38,932 nucleotides of DNA, taken from contig SFDP01000023.1 in assembly GCA_004558185.1 (NCBI GenBank), positions 1-38,932 of the forward strand, given 5' to 3'. The DNA comes from Lachnospiraceae bacterium. GTDB taxonomy: Bacteria > Bacillota > Clostridia > Lachnospirales > Lachnospiraceae. Shown in pieces: positions 32,134-38,932 of this stretch (the stretch's first letter is position 1; every line of letters begins with the position of its first letter). Under the pieces are notes generated by a model. It was not told the DNA's origin. It made no database searches and worked only from the letters and a program-made list of their open reading frames with translations. The position numbers and the translations under genes were made by a program.

Positions 32134-33510
32134 ATGAGTCTACAAAAGAGTCTGAAAAATAATAGAGCGTATGAAATAGATATGTGTACGGGGAAAATCT
32201 TCCCCAAAATAGTAGCCTTTGCCATTCCTCTGATGCTGTCGGGAATTCTGCAGCTTCTGTTTAATGCGGTGGATATCATTGTAGTAGGCAGGTTTACCGG
32301 AAGTACGGCTCTGGCAGCAGTAGGGGCAACCAGTGCTTTAATCGTTATGCTGATTAATGGATTTATCGGCATTTCGGTCGGGAGCAATGTGCTTGCTGCT
32401 CAGAGCTTTGCAGCGGGAAGGGCAAAGGATATGGAGGAAACGGTACATACCTCAATTACGGCTGCACTTCTCTTTGGAATAGTCCTTATCTTTCTTGGAA
32501 ATTTTCTGGCCCGGCCATTACTTGCATTGATGGATACTCCGCAGGATGTACTACCGCTGTCTGTTTTGTACATGAAAATTTATTTTTGCGGTATGCCTTT
32601 TCTGATGTCCTATAATTTTGGAGCAGCCATTTTGAGAGCCATAGGTGATACCAGAAGACCACTGCTTTATCTGTTTCTTTCCGGTATCACCAATGTGGTA
32701 ATGAATCTGGTTCTGGTCATCATCTTTCATATGGGAGTGTCGGGAGTAGCTATTGCAACGGTAATCAGCCAGGCGCTTTCTGCCACACTGATCATTCGCT
32801 TTTTGTGTAAAAGTGAGGGAATCTATCATTTGGATTTAAAACGACTTAGAATTGATGGGAAGGTGCTTGGCCGTATGTTGAAAATCGGACTGCCGGCAGG
32901 TGTCCAGGGAATGTGTATCAATTTCTCCAATGTATTGATTCAGTCCTCCGTAAACTCCTTTGGTTCTTTGGCAATGGCAGGATATACTGCGGCGGGAAAT
33001 CTGGACGGTTTTCTGTATGTTTCGGTAAATGCCTTTACCCAGGCCTGCCTTAGCTTTACCAGTCAGAATGTAGGCGTGGGAAATGATAAGCGTGTGGACA
33101 AGATTTTGGGGGAGTGCATAGGTATAGTACTGGTATTGGGCACCGCATTGGGAAGTGCAATGTATTTTATGGGAGAAACGCTGCTTCATCTATATTCAAC
33201 CGACCCGGCGGTGGTTCAATATGGTCTGGAAAAGATGGCCATTGTCTGTATTCCTTATGGACTGCTGGGGGTTATGGATGTGATTCCGGGGTGTCTCAGA
33301 GGCATGGGTCATTCCCTATCCACCATGCTGCTTACCCTGACCGGTGTGTGTTTGTTTAGAGTGTTCTGGGTATTCGTTGTTTTTCCGATGGACAGAACCC
33401 TGGTGAATCTGTACATTTCCTATCCGGTTTCCTGGATACTGACGATTCTCATGCAGGGTACCTGCTTCTGGCTGATCAGAAGAAAAAGGATGAGAGCATC
33501 TCTGCCCTGA
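32134..33510 (+). CDS. MATE-family efflux transporter, 458 aa
   Basis: This inner-membrane exporter has about 12 helices. The opening EIDMCTGKIFPKIVAFAIPL and the repeated N-terminal motif LFNAVDIIVVGRFTG are characteristic of clostridial MATE proteins. The substrate is unknown. The start is uncertain: an open frame reaches 32017, but homology begins near residue 12 of the 32134 version, and no strong ribosome site marks any of the candidates. It follows the glycan operon terminator and is probably unrelated to it. Confidence 0.85.
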   Translation: MSLQKSLKNNRAYEIDMCTGKIFPKIVAFAIPLMLSGILQLLFNAVDIIVVGRFTGSTALAAVGATSALIVMLINGFIGISVGSNVLAAQSFAAGRAKDMEETVHTSITAALLFGIVLIFLGNFLARPLLALMDTPQDVLPLSVLYMKIYFCGMPFLMSYNFGAAILRAIGDTRRPLLYLFLSGITNVVMNLVLVIIFHMGVSGVAIATVISQALSATLIIRFLCKSEGIYHLDLKRLRIDGKVLGRMLKIGLPAGVQGMCINFSNVLIQSSVNSFGSLAMAGYTAAGNLDGFLYVSVNAFTQACLSFTSQNVGVGNDKRVDKILGECIGIVLVLGTALGSAMYFMGETLLHLYSTDPAVVQYGLEKMAIVCIPYGLLGVMDVIPGCLRGMGHSLSTMLLTLTGVCLFRVFWVFVVFPMDRTLVNLYISYPVSWILTILMQGTCFWLIRRKRMRASLP

Positions 33511-33539
33511 CGAGGCCTTTAACTCTAACCCATTAACAT

Positions 33540-33583
33540 GAAAAAAAGCTCCAAAACCCTCTAAATATAAGGATTTCAGAGCC
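33540..33583 (-). terminator. Terminator of tRNA-Leu
   Basis: On the minus strand GGCTCTGAAATCC pairs imperfectly with GGGTTTTGGAGC and is followed by a run of seven T. Confidence 0.6.
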
Positions 33584-33594
33584 TAAACCAGACC

Positions 33595-33674
33595 TGCGGA
33601 TGAAGGGACTCGAACCCCCACGGTCTCCCACTAGAACCTAAATCTAGCGCGTCTGCCAGTTCCGCCACATCCGC
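33595..33674 (-). tRNA. tRNA-Leu (TAG)
   Basis: The acceptor stem is GCGGATG/CATCCGC and the D arm starts GCGGAACTGGCAGACGC. The anticodon stem is CTAGA/TCTAG with loop TTTAGGT (anticodon UAG). It has an extended variable region and a T loop TTCGAGT. Its length is about 80 nt, with no encoded CCA. Confidence 0.95.
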
Positions 33675-33727
33675 AAAGCTATTGTAGTATACAAAAAAAA
33701 ACGGTTGATGTCAATGAGTTTTTTGGG

Positions 33728-33753
33728 CCAATCATAGGAGCCAATCATAGGAG
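33728..33753. repeat. 13-bp tandem duplication
   Basis: CCAATCATAGGAG occurs twice in a row between tRNA-Leu and the riboswitch promoter. Confidence 0.8.
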
Positions 33754-33776
33754 TGGCTGCCGGAGCCTGATTTGAG

Positions 33777-33805
33777 TTGACATCTCTTTTTTATTGTGCT
33801 ATGGT
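33777..33805 (+). promoter_or_regulatory. Promoter of the riboswitch-antiporter transcript
   Basis: TTGACA (33777-33782) is followed after 17 nt by TATGGT (33800-33805), about 10 nt before the first conserved riboswitch bases. Confidence 0.75.
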
Positions 33806-33813
33806 GAAAAGAG

Positions 33814-33953
33814 TTGAAAGGGAGTAGTTATTATATGCAATCAACATACCCTGACCCAAGGAGCAAAAGAGGCGGTCATGGTTGCATACTTTCTAAAGAA
33901 GAAAGAACGAGACTTTTGACGCGAAAGGACTTTTCGTGTTAAAAGTCTCTTTT
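33814..33953 (+). ncRNA. Probable yybP-ykoY (Mn2+) riboswitch with terminator
   Basis: The leader begins AAAGGGAGTAG, contains TCAACATACC, and later ACGAGACTTTTG, all close to conserved segments of the yybP-ykoY RNA. TATGCAA (33834-33840) pairs with TTGCATA (33882-33888), with TGACC/GGTCA nested inside. The 3' conserved segment GAGACTTTTGAC pairs with GTTAAAAGTCTC to form a terminator followed by TTTTT. Ligand binding would thus switch between readthrough and termination. This class binds Mn2+ and often precedes cation transporters, as here. Confidence 0.75.
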
Positions 33954-33955
33954 TA
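33909..33955 (+). terminator. Riboswitch expression-platform terminator
   Basis: GAGACTTTTGAC pairs with the downstream GTTAAAAGTCTC, with an inner CGAAA/TTTCG stem, followed by five T. It ends 40 nt before the antiporter start. Confidence 0.75.
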
Positions 33956-33994
33956 ATAGACGAAGGCTGTAAATGCAGCAGAATGGAGGAAACT

Positions 33995-34948
33995 ATGGAG
34001 CTATTGTTACAAATCGTTTTATTGGTAGTAGGATTTGTCATGCTGATGAAGGGAGCTGACTGGTTTGTGGAGGGAGCCTCCAGCATTGCAGATCGATTTG
34101 GAATACCTCAGCTTGTCATCGGTTTAACCATTGTGGCCATGGGAACCAGTGCACCGGAGGCTGCAGTCAGCATATCTGCAGCATTACAGGGCAGCGCTGG
34201 GATTACTATTGGTAATGTGGTGGGAAGCAATATTATGAATATTCTTCTGATCCTGGGGCTAACCTCTGTGATTACGGCCATAGCAGTGCAGAAATCTACT
34301 ATTAAAATAGAAATACCCTTTCTCATCGGCATTTCGATCTTATTGCCGATATTGGGACTGGCAGACGGGATAGTGGGCAGAGTGGATGGTGCAATCTTTT
34401 GGGGATTATTCATCCTTTATCTTCTTTATTTATTGCGTATGGCCAAAAAAGGACAGGGAAATGAAGCCGGAATGGAGGAAATGCCTGCGATTGAGGAAAA
34501 TACCCCTATATGGAAGCTACTTCTGATGATCATAGTGGGAGCAGTGCTTATCGTATGGGGAGCAGATATTGCAGTGGATGCGGCCACTGCGATTGCACAG
34601 ATATTCGGCATGAGTGATCGTTTGATCGGCCTGACCATCGTTGCCTTTGGAACCTCGCTGCCGGAGCTGATCACCTCCGTCACGGCAGCGGTTAAAGGAA
34701 AAGCAGATATTGCGGTGGGAAATATTGTAGGCAGCAACATATTTAACATTCTATTTGTAGTCGGAACAACAGCGCTGATTGCGCCGGTGGAGTTTGCCTC
34801 TAATTTCCTGACAGACAGTATAGTGGCGGCAGCGGCAGCCGTTTTGCTGCTTGTGGCAGTGGGAAGAAAGAGCAGGCTGTCACGAGCGGGAGGAATGCTT
34901 ATGCTGGCTTCTTATGGAGTTTATTTCCTCTATTTGATTAATCAATAG
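33995..34948 (+). CDS. CaCA-family cation (Ca2+/Na+ type) antiporter, 317 aa
   Basis: This membrane exchanger has two inverted homologous halves. Each carries an alpha repeat: GTSAPEAAVSI with GNVVGSNIMNILL in the first, GTSLPELITSV with GNIVGSNIFNILF in the second. The two Glu residues (in SAPEA and LPEL) bind the cation. An acidic loop (MEEMPAIEE) joins the halves. The start at 33995 follows GGAGGA; 33983 is rejected. The preceding yybP-ykoY leader suggests manganese-responsive expression and possibly Mn2+ export rather than Ca2+. Confidence 0.9.
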   Translation: MELLLQIVLLVVGFVMLMKGADWFVEGASSIADRFGIPQLVIGLTIVAMGTSAPEAAVSISAALQGSAGITIGNVVGSNIMNILLILGLTSVITAIAVQKSTIKIEIPFLIGISILLPILGLADGIVGRVDGAIFWGLFILYLLYLLRMAKKGQGNEAGMEEMPAIEENTPIWKLLLMIIVGAVLIVWGADIAVDAATAIAQIFGMSDRLIGLTIVAFGTSLPELITSVTAAVKGKADIAVGNIVGSNIFNILFVVGTTALIAPVEFASNFLTDSIVAAAAAVLLLVAVGRKSRLSRAGGMLMLASYGVYFLYLINQ

Positions 34949-35014
34949 AGGGCTGACGTGGAGCCGACAGGAACGTGGACAGGCTTTACAGGGACAAGTA
35001 AGGAAAAACATCTC

Positions 35015-35043
35015 TTGTACTATTGCCTGCTTTCTGCTATAAT
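35015..35043 (+). promoter_or_regulatory. Promoter of the phosphofructokinase gene
   Basis: TTGTAC (35015-35020), 17 nt and TATAAT (35038-35043) with an extended TGC before it form a strong housekeeping promoter. Confidence 0.75.
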
Positions 35044-35106
35044 CGTTAGGAAGTAGGGGTTCCCTATAAGAAACAATAACATTAAGAGAATAAAAGGAGA
35101 TTCAAC

Positions 35107-36336
35107 ATGAGAGGTAATATCGTAGTTGGACAGTCCGGCGGACCTACAGCAGTGATTAACGCATCTGTAGCCGGTGTTTACAGTGCAGCTAAGAAGCTGG
35201 GCGTGAAAAAGGTTTATGGTATGGTACACGGAATCGAAGGATTTCTGGATGATAAGTTATGCGACCTTGATGACTATATTCGTGGAGAGGCTGATGTGGA
35301 ACTGCTGAAGAGAACTCCTTCCGCATTCTTAGGCTCCTGCCGTTTTAAGATGCCTAAGATCGAAGGCCATGAGGATGTATATGAGAAGGTTTTCGAGATT
35401 ATGGAGAAGCATGATATTGAGTGCCTATTCTACTGCGGTGGAAACGATTCCATGGATACGGTGAAGATGCTGTCAGACTATGCAGCGGCACATAATAAGC
35501 CGCAGCGATTCATGGGTGTTCCCAAGACTATCGATAATGACCTTCCGGTAACCGATCATTGTCCCGGTTATGGTTCGGCAGCTAAGTATATTGCAACCTC
35601 TCTGAAAGAGATTATTCGTGATAACGAGTCCTTTGGTGCGAAGAAGCCGACTATTTGTATTGTAGAGATCATGGGACGTAATGCAGGCTGGCTGACCGCA
35701 GCGGCAGCACTTGCAAAAGGCGAGGACTGCAATGGTGTGGATGCGATTTATCTTCCGGAGAGAACCTTTGATATGAATGCCTTCATGGATAAGGTGAAGC
35801 ATCTGGCAGCAACGAAATCCTCTGTAGTAATTGCCGTATCTGAAGGGGTTAAGATGGCAGACGGACGCTATGTATGTGAGGTGGCGAATGAGAACGTTCC
35901 GGTAGATGCTTTTGGACATAAGCAGATGTCCGGTACAGCAGCATACCTTGCACAGCAGGTTGCGGCGGAAACAGGATTGAAAACACGTGCGGTAGAATTT
36001 TCTACCTTACAGAGAGCAGCTACCCATTTGGCTTCTTTGACGGATATTAATGAAGCTTTCCAGGTTGGCGCAGATGCAGTGAGGGCTGCAAATGACGGAA
36101 AAACTGGTATGATGATCACCTTAGACAGAAATGGTGACGATCCTTATCAGTGCGGAACAAGTGCATATGATATTCACGCAATCGCTAATGTAGAGAGACC
36201 GGTTCCGGCAGAGTGGATTACAGAAGATGGGTGTGGCTTGAATGATGGCTATGAAAAATATGCCAGACCATTAATTATGGGTGAATTGACACCTCTGATG
36301 GTTAACGGACTGCCCAGGCATCTGGTAAGAAAATAA
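35107..36336 (+). CDS. pfp: Pyrophosphate-dependent 6-phosphofructokinase, 409 aa
   Basis: This enzyme interconverts fructose 6-phosphate and fructose 1,6-bisphosphate using PPi. The nucleotide-site motif is GGNDS (111-115), with Asp114 where ATP enzymes have Gly. The catalytic loop is PKTIDND (K140, D143, D145), with Lys where ATP enzymes have Gly. Both changes mark the PPi type. MGRNAGWLTAAAALAKG is the F6P-binding helix. The length fits the short PPi-PFK clade of Clostridia. AGGAG precedes the ATG. It is a single gene with its own promoter and hairpin terminator. Confidence 0.9.
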   Translation: MRGNIVVGQSGGPTAVINASVAGVYSAAKKLGVKKVYGMVHGIEGFLDDKLCDLDDYIRGEADVELLKRTPSAFLGSCRFKMPKIEGHEDVYEKVFEIMEKHDIECLFYCGGNDSMDTVKMLSDYAAAHNKPQRFMGVPKTIDNDLPVTDHCPGYGSAAKYIATSLKEIIRDNESFGAKKPTICIVEIMGRNAGWLTAAAALAKGEDCNGVDAIYLPERTFDMNAFMDKVKHLAATKSSVVIAVSEGVKMADGRYVCEVANENVPVDAFGHKQMSGTAAYLAQQVAAETGLKTRAVEFSTLQRAATHLASLTDINEAFQVGADAVRAANDGKTGMMITLDRNGDDPYQCGTSAYDIHAIANVERPVPAEWITEDGCGLNDGYEKYARPLIMGELTPLMVNGLPRHLVRK

Positions 36337-36349
36337 GAGATCTGATGAT

Positions 36350-36380
36350 AAGGGTAATTCTACATCGTGGGATTACCCTT
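36350..36380 (+). terminator. Terminator-like hairpin after pfp
   Basis: AAGGGTAAT (36350-36358) and ATTACCCTT (36372-36380) form a perfect 9-bp stem; only a short T run follows. Confidence 0.6.
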
Positions 36381-36420
36381 TATGCGTTGATAGATTTATC
36401 TGTATAAGGGGGATAAAGCC

Positions 36421-37308
36421 ATGATTGCGAGTATTGTAGGGCATTATTTAGTTGATATTGGTCAGATTACCAAGGAACAGCTTCACGACCTGCTGAAAGA
36501 ACATCATAAGGTTCGGGTGAAGCTGGGGTTGATTGCTGTTTCAGAGGGACTGATGACTCAGGAAGAGGCCGATAGGGTGAACCGCCTGCAGGCAATTATG
36601 GATATGCGTTTTGGTGATATTGCCGTAGAAGAACGTTATCTTACGCAAAATCAGGTAGATGGACTGCTGAAAAAGCAGGGCAATACCTATCTGGCTTTTG
36701 CACAGGCCTTGGAAAATCAGCAAATCATGAAAATGGAGCAGTTAGATCAGCTTTTAATTGATTTTCAGTATGATCGGCATCTGAGTTCTTCGGATATGGA
36801 AGATTTAAAAAGCGGTGATCTGAATCGCATTCTTAAGCTGTACCTCCCTTTTGAGGCAGAGAGACACGAGCCTGTCGCCAGCACTGCACTGCGGACACTG
36901 ATGCGTCTGGTGGATCAGGATATGTGGTTAAAAAGTGCTGCTTTAACTTCCCATTGGAAATCGGAAAAGGGGGCCTTTCAGCAGGTTACCGGAAGGAGCG
37001 GTTTTTCCTGTGGTCTTGTAGGCAAGCAGGATGCGCTTGCACCTATAGCCAGTGTATTTGGGCAGGAGCATTTTATGGCGGTTGATGAAGACGCCCTGGA
37101 TGCTATAGGCGAGCTGGTAAATTGTATTAATGGTCTTGTGGTTACCCATTTCAGCGAGAAGGAAGAGGGGCTTGAACTGTGCCCGCCATATTTCTCTATG
37201 GACATGGAAGAAGTGAGCAGTACGGAGCTATTGGTGATTTCTTTGGAAATATTAGGACGAGATGTAGAACTCGTCATTTCTCTCGACGATGAGATGAAGA
37301 TTAAATAG
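36421..37308 (+). CDS. CheX-like CheY-P phosphatase with MshEN-like N-terminus, 295 aa
   Basis: The C-terminal part (about 150-290) has the CheC/CheX phosphatase signature D227-x3-E231-x2-N234-x21-P256. The N-terminal 115 residues contain three repeats: VGHYLVDIGQITKEQL (6-21), KLGLIAVSEGLMTQEE (34-49) and RFGDIAVEERYLTQNQ (63-78). These resemble the RLGxxLVxxGLI motif of MshEN, a c-di-GMP-binding domain. The next gene, 11 nt downstream, is a stand-alone receiver and the natural substrate. The link to c-di-GMP is inference. No ribosome site stronger than GGGGGAT is seen. Confidence 0.8.
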   Translation: MIASIVGHYLVDIGQITKEQLHDLLKEHHKVRVKLGLIAVSEGLMTQEEADRVNRLQAIMDMRFGDIAVEERYLTQNQVDGLLKKQGNTYLAFAQALENQQIMKMEQLDQLLIDFQYDRHLSSSDMEDLKSGDLNRILKLYLPFEAERHEPVASTALRTLMRLVDQDMWLKSAALTSHWKSEKGAFQQVTGRSGFSCGLVGKQDALAPIASVFGQEHFMAVDEDALDAIGELVNCINGLVVTHFSEKEEGLELCPPYFSMDMEEVSSTELLVISLEILGRDVELVISLDDEMKIK

Positions 37309-37319
37309 AGGGCGTACAG

Positions 37320-37682
37320 ATGGCAAAGGTACTAATTGTAGATGACTCCAGAACATCCAGAAATATACTAAAAAAGATTTTAGAAAAAGCAGGACACAGT
37401 ATTATAGGTGAGGCGACCAACGGAGAAGAAGCATACCTGGAGTATAAGAGCTTACAGCCGGATGTGGTAACTATGGATATCACTATGCCGAAAATGGATG
37501 GAATAGAAGCCTTACAGCTAATTCGCAAATATGATGAGAATGCGGTGATAATCATGATTACTGCGGCAGGACAGAAGGAAAAGATGATTCAGGCAATTAA
37601 GTATGGGGCAAGTGACTTTATTGCCAAGCCATATGAAGCGGAGAATGTTCTTGAGATCATTCACAAATTTACAGAAGAGTAA
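37320..37682 (+). CDS. CheY-like single-domain response regulator, 120 aa
   Basis: This is a receiver domain without an output domain. The acidic pocket is D8/D9, the phosphorylated Asp D53 is in TMDITMPKMDG, and the switch residues T81 and K103 (AKPY) are all present. It is encoded directly after the CheX-like phosphatase, so the pair forms a phosphorylation/dephosphorylation unit. No histidine kinase, flagellar or chemoreceptor gene is in the window, so the input and the target are unknown. Confidence 0.92.
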   Translation: MAKVLIVDDSRTSRNILKKILEKAGHSIIGEATNGEEAYLEYKSLQPDVVTMDITMPKMDGIEALQLIRKYDENAVIIMITAAGQKEKMIQAIKYGASDFIAKPYEAENVLEIIHKFTEE

Positions 37683-37697
37683 AAGGAAGGAAAGGCT

Positions 37698-38687
37698 ATG
37701 GTTTCAATTAAGGACGTTGCAAAGCACGCAGGAGTAGCGATTTCCACTGTTTCAAAGGTACTGAATGGTTATCCCAATATCAGCGAGAATACGAGAAAAA
37801 AAGTAAATCAGGCCGTGGAAGAATTGAATTATATTCCCAATTGTGTAGCCGCAGCGCTGTCCTCTAAGCAGGCCGGGCGGGTGGCCTTGATGATTGATCT
37901 GAATGTACAGACGCAGGCTACCGATGAAATAGCCATGCGGTATATTTTCGGGGCAATTACCAAAGCGATGGAGCTGAACCTGGATGTAACAACGATTTTT
38001 GGATTCATGTTTCAGCATAAGACTACGGAGGAACTGATCCGCTATCTTAAGTCTCATAGTATTACAGGAATCATTATTTATGGTGTGGCAGAGAACAATC
38101 TCATGCTTAAGGATTTGATTGCCAGAGAAACCTTTAAATGTGTCGTTGTGGATGATGAACTGACAGGAAAGGATACTTCATCAGTCAGTATCAACCAGAA
38201 GAAGGCTCAGTATGAGGTGGCAAAGAAAATGCTGGAAAGTTTTCCGGGTAAGAGAGTTTTATATATTTGTGGAGATGATAACAGCTATGTCACAGTAGAG
38301 CGCTTGAAAGGAATACAATGTCTTGCCAAGGAAATGGACCTGGAGATTATCGTAAAACGGGCGGATTTCTCTGCATTGAAGTCCTGTGAATTGGTCAGAC
38401 AGATGGGAAAAGAGGTAGATGCTATCGTTTGTGCCTCTGACTTAATGGCGCTTGGTGCAAAGAATGCGCTTTTGGAAATGGGGATAGAACGGCCGCTATG
38501 TGGTTTTGACGGTATTTCACTGATGGGCTATGCCGGACAGGAAATGTATACCATACGCCAGAATTTTTCAGAAATCTCCGCCCGGGCCATGGAGGAGCTG
38601 CAGCGGTTAATGAGCGGCAAGGAAGGCAGAAATGTGGAGATGAACTATACTCTGCTGCAGATGAACTGTAATACGGTGATTTACTAG
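37698..38687 (+). CDS. LacI-family transcriptional regulator, 329 aa
   Basis: The N-terminal helix-turn-helix is VSIKDVAKHAGVAISTVSKV (2-21) with the hinge helix NCVAAALSS. A periplasmic-binding-protein-like sensor domain follows (about 60-325). It binds an operator and is released or engaged by a small sugar-like ligand. GGAAGG precedes the ATG, 15 nt after the CheY gene, so it may be co-transcribed with it. No adjacent metabolic gene shows the regulon. Confidence 0.9.
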   Translation: MVSIKDVAKHAGVAISTVSKVLNGYPNISENTRKKVNQAVEELNYIPNCVAAALSSKQAGRVALMIDLNVQTQATDEIAMRYIFGAITKAMELNLDVTTIFGFMFQHKTTEELIRYLKSHSITGIIIYGVAENNLMLKDLIARETFKCVVVDDELTGKDTSSVSINQKKAQYEVAKKMLESFPGKRVLYICGDDNSYVTVERLKGIQCLAKEMDLEIIVKRADFSALKSCELVRQMGKEVDAIVCASDLMALGAKNALLEMGIERPLCGFDGISLMGYAGQEMYTIRQNFSEISARAMEELQRLMSGKEGRNVEMNYTLLQMNCNTVIY

Positions 38688-38771
38688 TAACTACACCATA
38701 TCACTTGTCTATTTTCCGATAGCACAGGACAAAAATCCGTTGCTTGGTTTCAATATACTGCAGGAGAAAAG

Positions 38772-38806
38772 ATACCTTTGAGGATGAAACGAAGGTATTT
38801 TTCTTT
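38772..38806 (+). terminator. Terminator after the LacI gene
   Basis: ATACCTT and AAGGTAT form a 7-bp stem followed by TTTTTCTTTTT. Confidence 0.7.
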
Positions 38807-38847
38807 TTATATTTTGTCAAACGTTTTCGTATGATAAAATGATGTTA

Positions 38848-38876
38848 GGGTCAAAAGCCCCTAACTATGATACCTA
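38848..38876 (+). repeat. Interspersed palindromic element, copy 2
   Basis: AGGGTCAAAAGCCCCTAAC, one base, then ATGATACCT matches the minus strand of 24441-24470 with one difference. Here it is preceded by GTT, so GTTAGGG and CCCCTAAC form a hairpin around the CAAAAG loop. Confidence 0.7.
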
Positions 38877-38932
38877 CGGATTGTTACGTACTTCGTACTC
38901 CCACAATCCTGCAAAATATTCGCATATCGTGG

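Larger units (their letters stand above)
38688..38932. other. Right-edge intergenic region
   Basis: No gene is visible. The region holds the LacI-gene terminator (38772-38806), the second interspersed element (38848-38876) and a hairpin GGATTGT/ACAATCC (38878-38909) enclosing GTAC-TTC-GTAC. Confidence 0.6.

Overview
The window looks like chromosome from a gut Lachnospiraceae (Clostridia; Blautia / Ruminococcus gnavus / Roseburia-like). The reasons are strong AGGAGG ribosome sites, moderate GC, a pyrophosphate-type phosphofructokinase, a ROK glucokinase, a GH112 phosphorylase, AraC-controlled sugar ABC operons without their own ATPase, and many small proteins typical of this family. The genus cannot be fixed from the sequence alone.

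Region 1-6330 is a decayed accessory island beside a tRNA-Gly gene. It holds two orphan genes (one secreted) between copies of a hairpin repeat. Next come the tail of an ExeA-type transposon (ATPase remnant plus a DUF6618-like gene) cut by a complete IS1634-like insertion sequence, a probable type I toxin-antitoxin cassette with a 28-aa toxin, and a PH-domain gene and a tyrosine integrase that have both lost their 5' ends at one junction. The integrase remnant lies on the 3' side of tRNA-Gly(CCC), as expected of an element that used this tRNA as its attachment site.

Region 6540-11776 carries a CsoR repressor and a P1B metal ATPase, each with its own promoter and the same 16-bp operator. It continues with an alpha/beta hydrolase, an Rpn-nuclease fragment inside a 16-bp perfect inverted repeat, two small orphan genes and a truncated AAA ATPase. 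Region 11809-15155 (minus strand) is a 995-residue wall-type surface protein preceded by a broken TetR gene.

Region 15521-31962 is a sugar-utilisation block. A glucokinase and a sugar-phosphate nucleotidyltransferase are followed by two paralogous units, each with a minus-strand AraC regulator divergent from a lipoprotein-permease-permease operon. The first operon ends with an unknown 148-aa protein and a cytoplasmic beta-helix protein. The second ends with a DUF6903-like membrane peptide, a sulfatase and a GH112 beta-1,3-galactosyl-N-acetylhexosamine phosphorylase. Together they suggest uptake and intracellular breakdown of galacto-N-biose or lacto-N-biose type glycans, possibly sulfated, from mucin or milk. 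The transporter ATPase and the sulfatase-maturing enzyme are not in the window.

Region 32134-38800 is a housekeeping-like stretch: a MATE exporter, tRNA-Leu(UAG), a probable yybP-ykoY (Mn2+) riboswitch leading a CaCA antiporter, PPi-dependent phosphofructokinase, a CheX-like phosphatase with MshEN-like N-terminal repeats next to a lone CheY receiver, and a LacI regulator. The end of the window has a palindromic element also present, inverted, at 24441-24470.
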